38,883 nt of DNA, taken from positions 1 to 38,883 of the forward strand of contig JAVVVJ010000019.1 of NCBI GenBank assembly GCA_036652695.1, in the 5' to 3' direction. Within the stretch, counting starts at the first letter, position 1, and every line of letters starts with the position of its first letter. Origin of the DNA: Limiplasma sp036652695 (GTDB lineage Bacteria > Bacillota > Clostridia > Christensenellales > Aristaeellaceae). Position numbers and translations under genes: made by a program. The notes under the pieces were generated by a model, which was not told the DNA's origin, searched no databases, and saw only the letters and a list, made by a program, of their open reading frames with translations. Shown one piece after another: positions 31,936 through 38,883 of the stretch.

Positions 31936-33216
31936 TTGCATAAACGCATTGCGATTCCCTATGGAAAAGGATGGCTTCCCCTGGAGCTGGATGAGGCGCG
32001 CCTACGCGGCGTGCTCACGCCCACCCCGCCCGCCCCCACTGGCAGGAGCGAGGCGGCGCTGGTTCAAGCCGCGCTGGAGACTCCCATCAAAAGCGCGCCC
32101 GTCCGCGAGCTTGCGCAAAGCAAGCAACGAATTTTGCTCATCACCAGCGATCATACACGCCCCGTGCCCAGCGCCATCACGCTGCCGCTGTACCTACGTG
32201 AGTTGCGCGCGGGAAGCCCGAATGCGGACATCCGCATCTTGGTCGCTACCGGCATGCACCGCCCCACCACGCCCCAAGAGCTTCGCCAAAAGTTCGGCGA
32301 AGCGATTGTCGATCATGAAACCATCATCGTCCACGACGCATACCGCGATGAGGACATGGCGCGCTTTGGCACGCTCCCCTCCGGCGGCGAGCTATGGCTG
32401 AACAAGCTCTGCGGCTGGGCGGAGCTAATCGTATCAGAGGGCTTTATCGAGCCTCATTTTTTTGCGGGGTTTTCCGGTGGCCGCAAGAGCGTGCTGCCGG
32501 GCGTTGCCTCGCAAAGGACAGTGCTATACAACCATAACGCCGGGTTTATCCAAAACCCACTCGCCACGCAGGGCTCTCTGGAGGGAAACCCCATCCACCG
32601 CGATATGCTCTATGCCGCAAAGGCGGTCGGCCTGCAATTCATCCTCAACGTGGTTCTCAACGATCAAAAAAAGATCATCGCCGCCTTTGCCGGCGACGCG
32701 GAGGCCGCGCACGCGGAGGGCTGCCGTTTCAGCGCCGCCATGACGCACGTGCCCGCCGCGCCAGCGGATATCGTCATCACATCCAATGGTGGATACCCGC
32801 TGGATCAAAACGTATATCAATCTGTAAAGAGCATGACTGCCGCCGAAAAATGCGTGCGTGAGGGCGGGGTCATCATCCTATGCGCGGCGCTTGGCGATGG
32901 TCACGGCGGCGAGGCATTCTACCGCTGGTTCAGCGAACGCCAAAGCGCAGAGGAGGTCTTGCGCGACATCCAAAACATTCCGCCGCAAAGCACTCGCTAC
33001 GACCAATGGGAGGCGCAGATTCTAGCGCGCGTAATGCATAAGGCCATCTGCGTCTTTGTCACAGGCAAGGAAAACCGCGCCCTGCTGGAAGCCATGCACC
33101 TGCGCTGGGCTGGCAGCCTCGAAGCCGCGCTAGCGCTCGCGCAAGCCATTGTCGGCGAAGCCTCCAGCGTCACCGTCATCCCGGACGGGGTTTCCGTCAT
33201 CGTGGACAAGGGCTAA
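31936..33216 (+). CDS. larA: Nickel-dependent racemase of the LarA family
   Basis: A 426-aa cytoplasmic enzyme of the lactate racemase family, which racemises or epimerises 2-hydroxyacids with a nickel-pincer (NPN) cofactor. All active-site residues of the Lactobacillus plantarum enzyme appear at the same numbers: H108 (ATGMHRP), H174 (IEPHFFAGFSGGRK), K184 that tethers the cofactor, and H200. DHTRPVPS (72-79) and NGGYPLDQNVYQSVKSM are further hallmarks. The start is TTG at 31936 with AGGAAGG about 11 bases upstream; the agreement in numbering supports it. The cofactor genes larB, larC and larE are not in the window. Lactate is the default substrate, but family members act on other acids. Confidence 0.88.
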   Translation: MHKRIAIPYGKGWLPLELDEARLRGVLTPTPPAPTGRSEAALVQAALETPIKSAPVRELAQSKQRILLITSDHTRPVPSAITLPLYLRELRAGSPNADIRILVATGMHRPTTPQELRQKFGEAIVDHETIIVHDAYRDEDMARFGTLPSGGELWLNKLCGWAELIVSEGFIEPHFFAGFSGGRKSVLPGVASQRTVLYNHNAGFIQNPLATQGSLEGNPIHRDMLYAAKAVGLQFILNVVLNDQKKIIAAFAGDAEAAHAEGCRFSAAMTHVPAAPADIVITSNGGYPLDQNVYQSVKSMTAAEKCVREGGVIILCAALGDGHGGEAFYRWFSERQSAEEVLRDIQNIPPQSTRYDQWEAQILARVMHKAICVFVTGKENRALLEAMHLRWAGSLEAALALAQAIVGEASSVTVIPDGVSVIVDKG

Positions 33217-33269
33217 AGCGCTTGCTGGCAATCGTTTTCATTCTGCGCAAGAAGCCCGAATTTTCCCCT

Positions 33270-33298
33270 TGACGGAACCGTCCACCCGCTCTATAATA
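33270..33298 (+). promoter_or_regulatory. Promoter of the T-box/thrS unit
   Basis: TTGACG (33270-33275), a 17-base spacer, TATAAT (33293-33298): near consensus. Transcription would begin near 33305. The 50 bases between the larA stop and this promoter show nothing else. Confidence 0.85.
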
Positions 33299-33304
33299 CA
33301 ATCA

Positions 33305-33519
33305 TCCGTTGGAATGACACGGGACACGCTCCTGTTATGGATGCCGCGTCAGAGAGGCCGCGCCACAGGCTGCAAGCGCGCCGCGAGCACCGTTCAGAGG
33401 TACCACCCGTCGACCGGGGACGTATGCGCACGTTACAGCGCGTCAATGAGCACCAAGCAGGGTGGAACCGCGAATGAATTCATTCGCCCCTACGAAACAA
33501 AATCGTGGGGGCGTTTTTT
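33305..33519 (+). promoter_or_regulatory. T-box riboswitch controlling thrS
   Basis: A tRNA-sensing leader. The invariant T-box AGGGTGGAACCGCG is at 33459-33472. The antiterminator hairpin GCGAATG/CATTCGC follows directly. The competing terminator is an 11-bp stem (33485-33495 with 33503-33513, one G-T pair) plus six Ts at 33514-33519. Upstream, AGAGAG (33351-33356) and GGCTGCAAG (33368-33376) match the Stem I GA motif and distal loop. Candidate specifier triplets ACC occur at 33389-33391 and again at 33402-33407; all read threonine, agreeing with thrS. Uncharged tRNA-Thr should allow read-through. Confidence 0.93.
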
Positions 33520-33545
33520 CGTCCCCAAAACAAGGAGGATGACAC

Positions 33546-35450
33546 ATGATTATCACGCTAAAGGATGGAAAACGAGAATTTGCAAACGGCCTATCCGCAC
33601 TGGATATCGCGGGGCAGCTAAGCCAAGAGCTCAAAAAGCAAGCCATCTGCGCACGGGTGGATGGCGCGATCACCGAGCTTTGGAAACCCATCGATCATGA
33701 TTGTGCGCTGGAAATTCTCACCTTTGAGGATGACGAAGCAAAGCGCGTGCTGCGCCACACCGCCAGCCACGTGCTGGCACAAGCCGTCAAAAAGCTGAAG
33801 CCCAACGCCAAGCTGGCAATCGGCCCGGCAATTGAGAACGGCTTCTATTACGATTTTGACGTTGACGAACCCTTCACCCCCGATTTTCTTGTGGATGTCG
33901 AAAAGGAAATGGCTCGCATCGTTAAAAAGAACGATCGTTTGGAGCGCTTCGAGCTGCCGCGCGCCGAGGCCATCCAGTTCATGCAGGAGCGCAACGAGCC
34001 CTACAAGGTGCAGCTCATTGAGGATCTGCCCGAGGACGCGCCGCTTTCCTTCTACAAGCAGGGCGATTTCACCGACCTGTGCGCCGGCCCTCATCTGCCC
34101 TCCACCGGCAAGGTCAAAGCCTTCAAGCTGACCTCCATCGCGGGCGCATACTGGCGCGGCAGCGAAAAGAACAAGATGCTCCAACGCATTTACGGCACAG
34201 CCTTTGCCGACAAGGCGGAGCTGGACGCGTATTTGCAGCGCATTGAAGAGGCCAAAAAGCGCGACCACCGCCGGTTGGGTCGGGAGCTGGATCTTTTCGA
34301 CATCCGCGATGAGGGTCCAGGCTTCCCCTTCTTCTACCCCAAGGGAATGGTGCTTCGCAACCTGCTGGAGGATTACTGGCGGCAGATTCACCACGAGGCG
34401 GGCTATGAGGAAATCAAGACCCCCATCATGCTCAACCGCGCCCTATGGGAGCGTTCCGGCCACTGGGATCATTACAAGGACAACATGTATACCACCAAGA
34501 TCGATGATATGGACTTCGCCATCAAGCCCATGAACTGCCCCGGCGGCATTCTGGTGTACCAGCGCAAGCTATGGAGCTATCGCGACCTGCCCTGCCGCAG
34601 CGGCGAGCTGGGCTTGGTACACCGCCACGAGCTTTCCGGCGCGCTGCACGGCCTCATGCGCGTGCGCTGCTTCACGCAGGACGATGCCCACATCTTCATG
34701 ACGCCCGAACAGATCCGCGACGAGATCAAGGGCGTCTATCGCCTGATCGACAAGGTCTATCAGACCTTTGGCTTCCCCTACAAGGTGGAGCTTTCCACCC
34801 GCCCCGAAAATGCCATCGGCACGGATGAAATGTGGGCGCTGGCTACCGAGGGCTTACAGGGCGCACTGGACGACCTTGCCGTGCCGTACACCATTAACGA
34901 GGGCGATGGCGCTTTCTATGGCCCAAAGATCGATTTTCATCTGGAGGACAGCCTTGGCCGCACATGGCAATGCGGCACCATCCAGCTCGATATGAACCTG
35001 CCTGAGCGCTTTGACCTCACCTACACCGGTCCGGATGGCGAAAAGCACCGCCCCGTGATGATCCACCGCGTGGTGCTTGGCTCCATTGAGCGCTTTATCG
35101 GCATCCTCACGGAGCATTTCGCCGGTGCGTTCCCGCTCTGGTTGGCTCCCGTGCAGGTGAAGGTGCTCACCATCACCGACCGCTGCGATGAAATGGCAAA
35201 AGCCGTTCGGGCAAAGCTGGAGGCTGCGGGCATCCGCACAGAGCTTGACCTGCGCAACGAGAAAATCGGCTTCAAGGTGCGCGAGGCGCAGATGATGAAG
35301 ATTCCCTATATGCTGGTGCTCGGCGATAAGGAAGTCGAGGATCAGGTGGTCAATGTGCGCACCCGCAAGGGCGACACCATCGGAACCATGAACGTGGACG
35401 CGCTGCTGGAAATGCTCAAGCAGCAGATAGCCACCAAGGCGCTTCAATAA
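33546..35450 (+). CDS. thrS: Threonyl-tRNA synthetase
   Basis: A 634-aa class II synthetase charging tRNA-Thr. The N-terminal TGS domain is residues 1-60; the editing domain carries H71-T-A-S-H75 and CAGPHLPSTG; the catalytic core from about 240 has C331 (MNCPGG) as a zinc ligand, motif 2 around VHRHELSGALHGLMRVRCFTQDD in split blocks, and motif 3 RVVLGSIERF. The C-terminal anticodon-binding domain follows (VKVLTITD onward). Full family length. AGGAGG lies about 6 bases upstream of the ATG. Expression is governed by the T-box leader. Confidence 0.97.
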   Translation: MIITLKDGKREFANGLSALDIAGQLSQELKKQAICARVDGAITELWKPIDHDCALEILTFEDDEAKRVLRHTASHVLAQAVKKLKPNAKLAIGPAIENGFYYDFDVDEPFTPDFLVDVEKEMARIVKKNDRLERFELPRAEAIQFMQERNEPYKVQLIEDLPEDAPLSFYKQGDFTDLCAGPHLPSTGKVKAFKLTSIAGAYWRGSEKNKMLQRIYGTAFADKAELDAYLQRIEEAKKRDHRRLGRELDLFDIRDEGPGFPFFYPKGMVLRNLLEDYWRQIHHEAGYEEIKTPIMLNRALWERSGHWDHYKDNMYTTKIDDMDFAIKPMNCPGGILVYQRKLWSYRDLPCRSGELGLVHRHELSGALHGLMRVRCFTQDDAHIFMTPEQIRDEIKGVYRLIDKVYQTFGFPYKVELSTRPENAIGTDEMWALATEGLQGALDDLAVPYTINEGDGAFYGPKIDFHLEDSLGRTWQCGTIQLDMNLPERFDLTYTGPDGEKHRPVMIHRVVLGSIERFIGILTEHFAGAFPLWLAPVQVKVLTITDRCDEMAKAVRAKLEAAGIRTELDLRNEKIGFKVREAQMMKIPYMLVLGDKEVEDQVVNVRTRKGDTIGTMNVDALLEMLKQQIATKALQ

Positions 35451-35471
35451 CGGTTCCCCGCGGCACACCAT

Positions 35472-35522
35472 CAAGCGAGCGGTCGGTTGGAATGTTCGAA
35501 CCGCCCGCTCGCTTGCCTTTTT
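35472..35522 (+). terminator. Intrinsic terminator of thrS
   Basis: CAAGCGAGCGG (35472-35482) pairs with 35505-35515, with an inner stem CGGTT/AACCG (35484-35488 with 35499-35503), followed by five Ts (35518-35522). The 120 bases after it, up to the next gene, hold a perfect TTGACA at 35525-35530 but only a poor -10 (TCTGTT) at 17 bp. Confidence 0.88.
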
Positions 35523-35643
35523 GGTTGACAATTCAGCCGCTGCATCCTCTGTTTCTTTATCCTACGATGATACAGCACCACCAAACGCATTGAAGGTTGG
35601 CTTTTATCGTTTCTGATCAACGCAGTGGAGATGATGCGGCACT

Positions 35644-36360
35644 ATGATGTACCTCGTATTGCTCTTGACAAGTTTTATTGCAGCGCTGGTTTCCGGTGCT
35701 GCTGGTTTTGGCGGGTCGCTGTTGATTTTGCCAATCGTTACATCCTTGCTGGGCGCAGAGGTAGCTGTTCCGGTGCTTACACTTGCGCAGTTAATTGGCA
35801 ATGTTTCCCGTATGGCCACTGGTTTTAAGCAAATCGAATGGAAATCCGTTGGATTATTTTGTGCTACTGCCTTACCGTTGGCTGCATTGGGCGCCTTTGG
35901 GTTTTCCATTCTTCCCAAAGACATTGTAACACGCTGCATTGGTGCCGCGCTGATTGCTCTTGTGCTTTTCAAAATGAAAAACATATTTACAGGTAAACAT
36001 TCGGGTAAGACGCTGCTCATCGGTGGGGCAATTACAGGCGCAGTGTCAGGTCTTGCGGGAAGTGGTGGTCCCATTGGAGCGGCTGTTTTTCTTTCCTTAG
36101 GGCTTCCACCCGTCGCTTATATTGCAAGTGAAGCGGCTACCGCCACAGCCATGCACATGCTAAAAACGATCATTTATTCAAAGCTGACTTCATTGACAAC
36201 AGAAACCCTTATCATTGGTTTCGTTATGGGCATTGCTATGGTCTTTGGAACACTGGTATCCAATCGGTTGATCAAAAAGATGGATAAAAACAAGTTTCAA
36301 AAATATGTTGCCGCTTTATTAGTCGTTGTGGGCGGCTATATGTTCATTTTTGGCGTTTGA
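35644..36360 (+). CDS. TauE/SafE (TSUP) family membrane exporter
   Basis: A 238-aa membrane protein with about eight hydrophobic helices in two repeats. The family motifs GAAGFGGSLLILPIV (first repeat) and GLAGSGGPIGAAVFLSLGL (second repeat) are clear. Family members move sulfite, sulfoacetate or other small organosulfur anions; the substrate is unknown. The ATG-ATG at 35644 has only a distant GTGGAG, so the ribosome site is weak. The gene is visibly less GC-rich than its left neighbours (23 of 60 bases at 35941-36000, 24 of 60 at 36181-36240), suggesting a different history. It is 46 bp ahead of the next gene on the same strand. Confidence 0.85.
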   Translation: MMYLVLLLTSFIAALVSGAAGFGGSLLILPIVTSLLGAEVAVPVLTLAQLIGNVSRMATGFKQIEWKSVGLFCATALPLAALGAFGFSILPKDIVTRCIGAALIALVLFKMKNIFTGKHSGKTLLIGGAITGAVSGLAGSGGPIGAAVFLSLGLPPVAYIASEAATATAMHMLKTIIYSKLTSLTTETLIIGFVMGIAMVFGTLVSNRLIKKMDKNKFQKYVAALLVVVGGYMFIFGV

Positions 36361-36406
36361 GTTTTAGAAAACAAGATGGGTTAAAGGCAAGAACGGAGGC
36401 ATCATT

Positions 36407-38719
36407 GTGAAAAAACGCAATCTATTGATTCTCGTGGTACTTTTGGGATGCATCGCTGGTACAGCCTTGGCAGCAGAAGATTTCACAATTCCAACGGTTG
36501 AGAATGCCGAAGGCCATACTGAAATCTTTCGCTCTATTGTGGTTGATGATGCCGTACATCTGCTTTCAACCCAAAGGAACCTATACGCCCTCCATACTGA
36601 AACACAGCAAGCTACGTTCGTGCCGATGCATAATGCCAATCCGGAATACGAACAGATCCCGCAAACCGCCTTGGATTTCCATCAGATTTCCAAAGGCGAA
36701 GCCGCTCCGGATTGGTTGAAGAAAGACGCCTCCTTGATTGATATGCTTTTCTGGGATGGAACAGTGCTCTATGGCGTTAACGAACTGAACGGCGCATTGT
36801 ACCGTGTGGAGTTAACCGATGGCGTGGCAACGCTTCATGCCATCGTTAGGTTGGACTTCTTTTCCGGAGTCGAAAATGAATGCATGCCATCCATTCGCTC
36901 CGGTGTGGCTTGCAATGGTGATCTTTATTTGTTGATGAGCTTGGCAGCAGATGACGAGCAGCCTTCCGCCTACCGCTTTGACTTGAACAGCGGGGCGCGT
37001 GAGCAGATCACAGGGCAGGGCAAGATTGTTGAGATCACTCGTTATCAAGATCATCATTTGTTATTGCTTGAGGAAACATCCAAGTCGCAATGGCAGATCA
37101 CCGACTTTGATGCCGCAACAGGAGCCTGCAGCCCACTTTTTGAGAGCGACAAGCTGAATATCACCAATGAAAACGTATCGGGATTGTTATATGACTCTTG
37201 GCGGAATCGGGTGCTGATTCAGGTGGAGAAAGAGCTTCTGGCTTTGGTCAGTGAAACATCCTGCGAGGTCGTTGCTTATCTGCCGCCCCTATGGTTCGAT
37301 GGCCGGGCGATCACAGAGGATGGCCTGTTGTTGCTGTTGGAAAGTCAATCCATTCGTGCGCTGTCTACCTTGCAGGAAAAGCAACTGCCAAAAATCCTTC
37401 AGGTGGTCTGCAACGATCTGGAGGATTGGATGGATAAAGGCTTTGCGGAGGCCTACCCGAATGTCGCGGTGAAATACAGACAAGGATATGCGGATGAGGC
37501 GGTATCTTTGCTTGCGGAGCAAATCGCTATTCAATCAGATGAGATCGATATCTTTGAGGTTTCAATAGGGAGCGCTGCCCAAAAGGCGATCGAAAAAGGC
37601 TATTATGATCCGCTCAATCAGTCTGCATCCATCGGTGAAAAGATGAATGCATATCGACCTTTCTTTCAGCAAATTGCGATGAAGGGTAGCGATATTGCCG
37701 CCGTTCCAAGAATGGTGGAACAGTATACATTGGCTTATAGCGAATACGCAATGACCAAATTAGGGCTTACGGTCTCCGATATGCCTTCCACTTTTGCGGA
37801 ACTGATGGATTTTTTGCTGCAATGGGATGACCGGGTGGGAGATATTGCACAGGAAGCAGAAATCACCCCCTTTGGAGATGAACTTACGAATGTGCAGGTA
37901 AAAGCCGAATTGTTTCGCATGCTTAGGGATCAATATTACATACTGATGGAGAAGGATGCGTCGGCCATTCCCCTTTATGAAGCGGAACTGGCGGACTTGC
38001 TGGACAAATTGTCGCTGGCATGCGCTACGATCCCCCAAGCGCCCGAGAGAGGCTCCTATGTGGCGACAAACCAACGGTTTCAAAATATTCAAATCAATGA
38101 TCAGCCGTCTTATCTTTTCAGCGTATATAGTTCCTTTCATCCGGGACGGCGCAACTTCTCAAACGCAGAATCCGTTTCTGATTTTGTTCCAATCGCCCTC
38201 ACCTTGCCTTCGCAAGACCGCCCGCTTCTACTTTTTGAGGGGACTCTATTCATCGTCAACCCCTATTCCTCTCAAAAGGAGCAAGCAATTCAGTGGCTCG
38301 CTTATTACATGACTCACTTACCTGCAAAGGATGCCGCAGTATTTAATCAAGCTGCAATACCCGTAGAATCTGAACTGTACAAAAAGATGAAGGAACATTT
38401 TTCCAGTGAAATAGAGAGACTGGAGCCTCGTTTAGAGGCGGCGAAAGGTGCTGCAAAAAGAGAGTTGGAAGCGCAGCTTCAAAACAGCCAAGAAAAGCTA
38501 CGTGAGATAGAGGCAATCAAGTGGGATGTAAGCGCGCAAGCTCTTGAGGACTATGCGCAAATTTTCAACCAATGTACTGTTTTATGGCGTGATCCCAACG
38601 TATATGCCGAATCATTCGATAAAACTGCTATGGCCTATATAAACGAATCCGTGTCAGGAAAAGAGGTTGCTCATGAATTTTTTGTCACATACGAAATGGT
38701 TTTGAAGGAATCCCGCTAA
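36407..38719 (+). CDS. Secreted chimeric protein: propeller-like N-terminus plus ABC-type solute-binding domain
   Basis: A 770-aa exported protein. It has a signal peptide (NLLILVVLLGCIAGTALA, cleavage near residue 22). Residues ~35-325 are repetitive short beta segments (RSIVVDDAVHLLS, LFWDGTVLYGVN, SGVACNGDLYLLM, HHLLLLEET, LTEDGLLLLLES-like) that look like a beta-propeller. From about 328 (ILQVVCNDLEDWMDKGFAEAYPNV) it resembles sugar/peptide ABC solute-binding proteins, with YTLAYSEYAMTKLGL and GTLFIVNPYSSQKEQAIQWL. Residues ~667-705 form a charged heptad-like segment (possible coiled coil). The start is GTG at 36407 with CGGAGG 7 bases upstream. No permease genes lie in the window. GC is low (25 of 60 bases at 36481-36540). 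I cannot name a function. Confidence 0.72.
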   Translation: MKKRNLLILVVLLGCIAGTALAAEDFTIPTVENAEGHTEIFRSIVVDDAVHLLSTQRNLYALHTETQQATFVPMHNANPEYEQIPQTALDFHQISKGEAAPDWLKKDASLIDMLFWDGTVLYGVNELNGALYRVELTDGVATLHAIVRLDFFSGVENECMPSIRSGVACNGDLYLLMSLAADDEQPSAYRFDLNSGAREQITGQGKIVEITRYQDHHLLLLEETSKSQWQITDFDAATGACSPLFESDKLNITNENVSGLLYDSWRNRVLIQVEKELLALVSETSCEVVAYLPPLWFDGRAITEDGLLLLLESQSIRALSTLQEKQLPKILQVVCNDLEDWMDKGFAEAYPNVAVKYRQGYADEAVSLLAEQIAIQSDEIDIFEVSIGSAAQKAIEKGYYDPLNQSASIGEKMNAYRPFFQQIAMKGSDIAAVPRMVEQYTLAYSEYAMTKLGLTVSDMPSTFAELMDFLLQWDDRVGDIAQEAEITPFGDELTNVQVKAELFRMLRDQYYILMEKDASAIPLYEAELADLLDKLSLACATIPQAPERGSYVATNQRFQNIQINDQPSYLFSVYSSFHPGRRNFSNAESVSDFVPIALTLPSQDRPLLLFEGTLFIVNPYSSQKEQAIQWLAYYMTHLPAKDAAVFNQAAIPVESELYKKMKEHFSSEIERLEPRLEAAKGAAKRELEAQLQNSQEKLREIEAIKWDVSAQALEDYAQIFNQCTVLWRDPNVYAESFDKTAMAYINESVSGKEVAHEFFVTYEMVLKESR

Positions 38720-38833
38720 GATTGCTTCTATGGTGCTCCGCTGGCTATTCTTTGGATGTCTCAGCTTGTCATAACAAAAGCATCAAAAGGGAACTTCCTG
38801 TTAGAAAGGCGTTGAGGATCTCAAAAAACCTCA

Positions 38834-38881
38834 TTACCAATCCACGTCTTTCTTCAAAATGCAGAGATAGCCAATTTCAAA
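38834..38881 (-). CDS. Possible 3' end of a gene entering from the right edge
   Basis: One minus-strand frame stays open from the window edge to a TAA at 38834-38836 and encodes FEIGYLCILKKDVDW. Fifteen residues are too few to identify a family. The other two minus frames stop within 30 bases. The 114 bases between 38720 and 38833 show only a weak GAGG/CCTC hairpin at about 38814-38832. Confidence 0.25.
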   Translation of the reverse strand, partial: FEIGYLCILKKDVDW

Positions 38882-38883
38882 AT

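Noticed and set aside
35490..35504. GTTCGAACC, resembling a tRNA T-loop
   Set aside because: It lies inside the thrS terminator hairpin and no tRNA cloverleaf can be built around it.
35525..35553. TTGACA as a promoter for the TSUP gene
   Set aside because: The -35 is perfect, but the -10 at 17 bp (TCTGTT) matches only three of six positions and the start overlaps the end of the thrS terminator; left as a remark.

Overview
The window reads as a chromosomal segment of an anaerobic, endospore-forming member of the Clostridia (Firmicutes). The evidence is a spoIIR gene with a sigma-F-like promoter, a T-box leader on thrS, a YugP-type metallopeptidase, a Clostridia-style PhoP/PhoR-Pst locus, and a thioredoxin-reductase-like protein that lacks the pyridine-nucleotide motifs, as in clostridial ferredoxin-dependent enzymes. 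Most of the window is GC-rich (for example 43 of 60 bases at 16381-16440) and gene-dense, with many 1-20 bp start/stop overlaps. I cannot name a genus. No rRNA, tRNA, CRISPR array, transposase or phage module was found.

Layout. 1-2.4 kb: the 3' part of a two-domain polyphosphate:AMP phosphotransferase overlapping a TIM-barrel sugar isomerase/epimerase. 2.4-5.4 kb (minus): a Fur-family regulator plus znuA-znuC-znuB operon with a consensus promoter and a 19-bp Fur-type box at its start. 5.6-8.0 kb: a flippase-like membrane protein and a MATE transporter. 8.0-9.8 kb: divergent DUF5131 protein and flavin thioredoxin reductase. 9.9-11.7 kb: two secreted proteins of unknown function, the second RsiV/DUF3298-like. 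11.8-14.6 kb (minus): YgiQ radical SAM protein and SpoIIR. 14.8-19.0 kb: YugP-type peptidase, a nuclease/Fe-S-helicase fusion and a TraB/GumN lipoprotein. 18.9-25.4 kb (minus): the complete phosphate operon pstS-pstC-pstA-pstB-phoU-phoB-phoR, preceded by a two-copy PHO box; its PstS has its two halves in circularly permuted order. 25.4-27.9 kb (minus): a second MATE transporter and cysteine synthase. 28-29.5 kb: iron-type alcohol dehydrogenase and ribosomal protein bL28. 29.6-31.7 kb (minus): fluoride channel and ATP-type PEP carboxykinase. 31.9-35.5 kb: a LarA-type nickel racemase with a complete active site, and thrS behind a T-box. 35.6-38.7 kb: a lower-GC pair, a TauE/SafE exporter and a secreted propeller-like/solute-binding chimera.

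How the parts fit. Two nutrient circuits are self-contained. In one, zinc or iron uptake is repressed by the regulator encoded in the same operon. In the other, phosphate uptake is activated by the PhoB/PhoR pair encoded at the end of the same operon. Polyphosphate use by Pap may link to the phosphate circuit, but they lie 17 kb apart and nothing in the sequence ties them together. The divergent pckA/larA promoters share an intergenic dyad that may be a common operator.

Most genes are recognisable, conserved families. The least ordinary items are the permuted PstS, the NADPH-motif-free thioredoxin reductase, the variant ZnuA, the two-gene secreted cassette and the low-GC chimera at the right end. 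No clearly new multi-gene system stands out.
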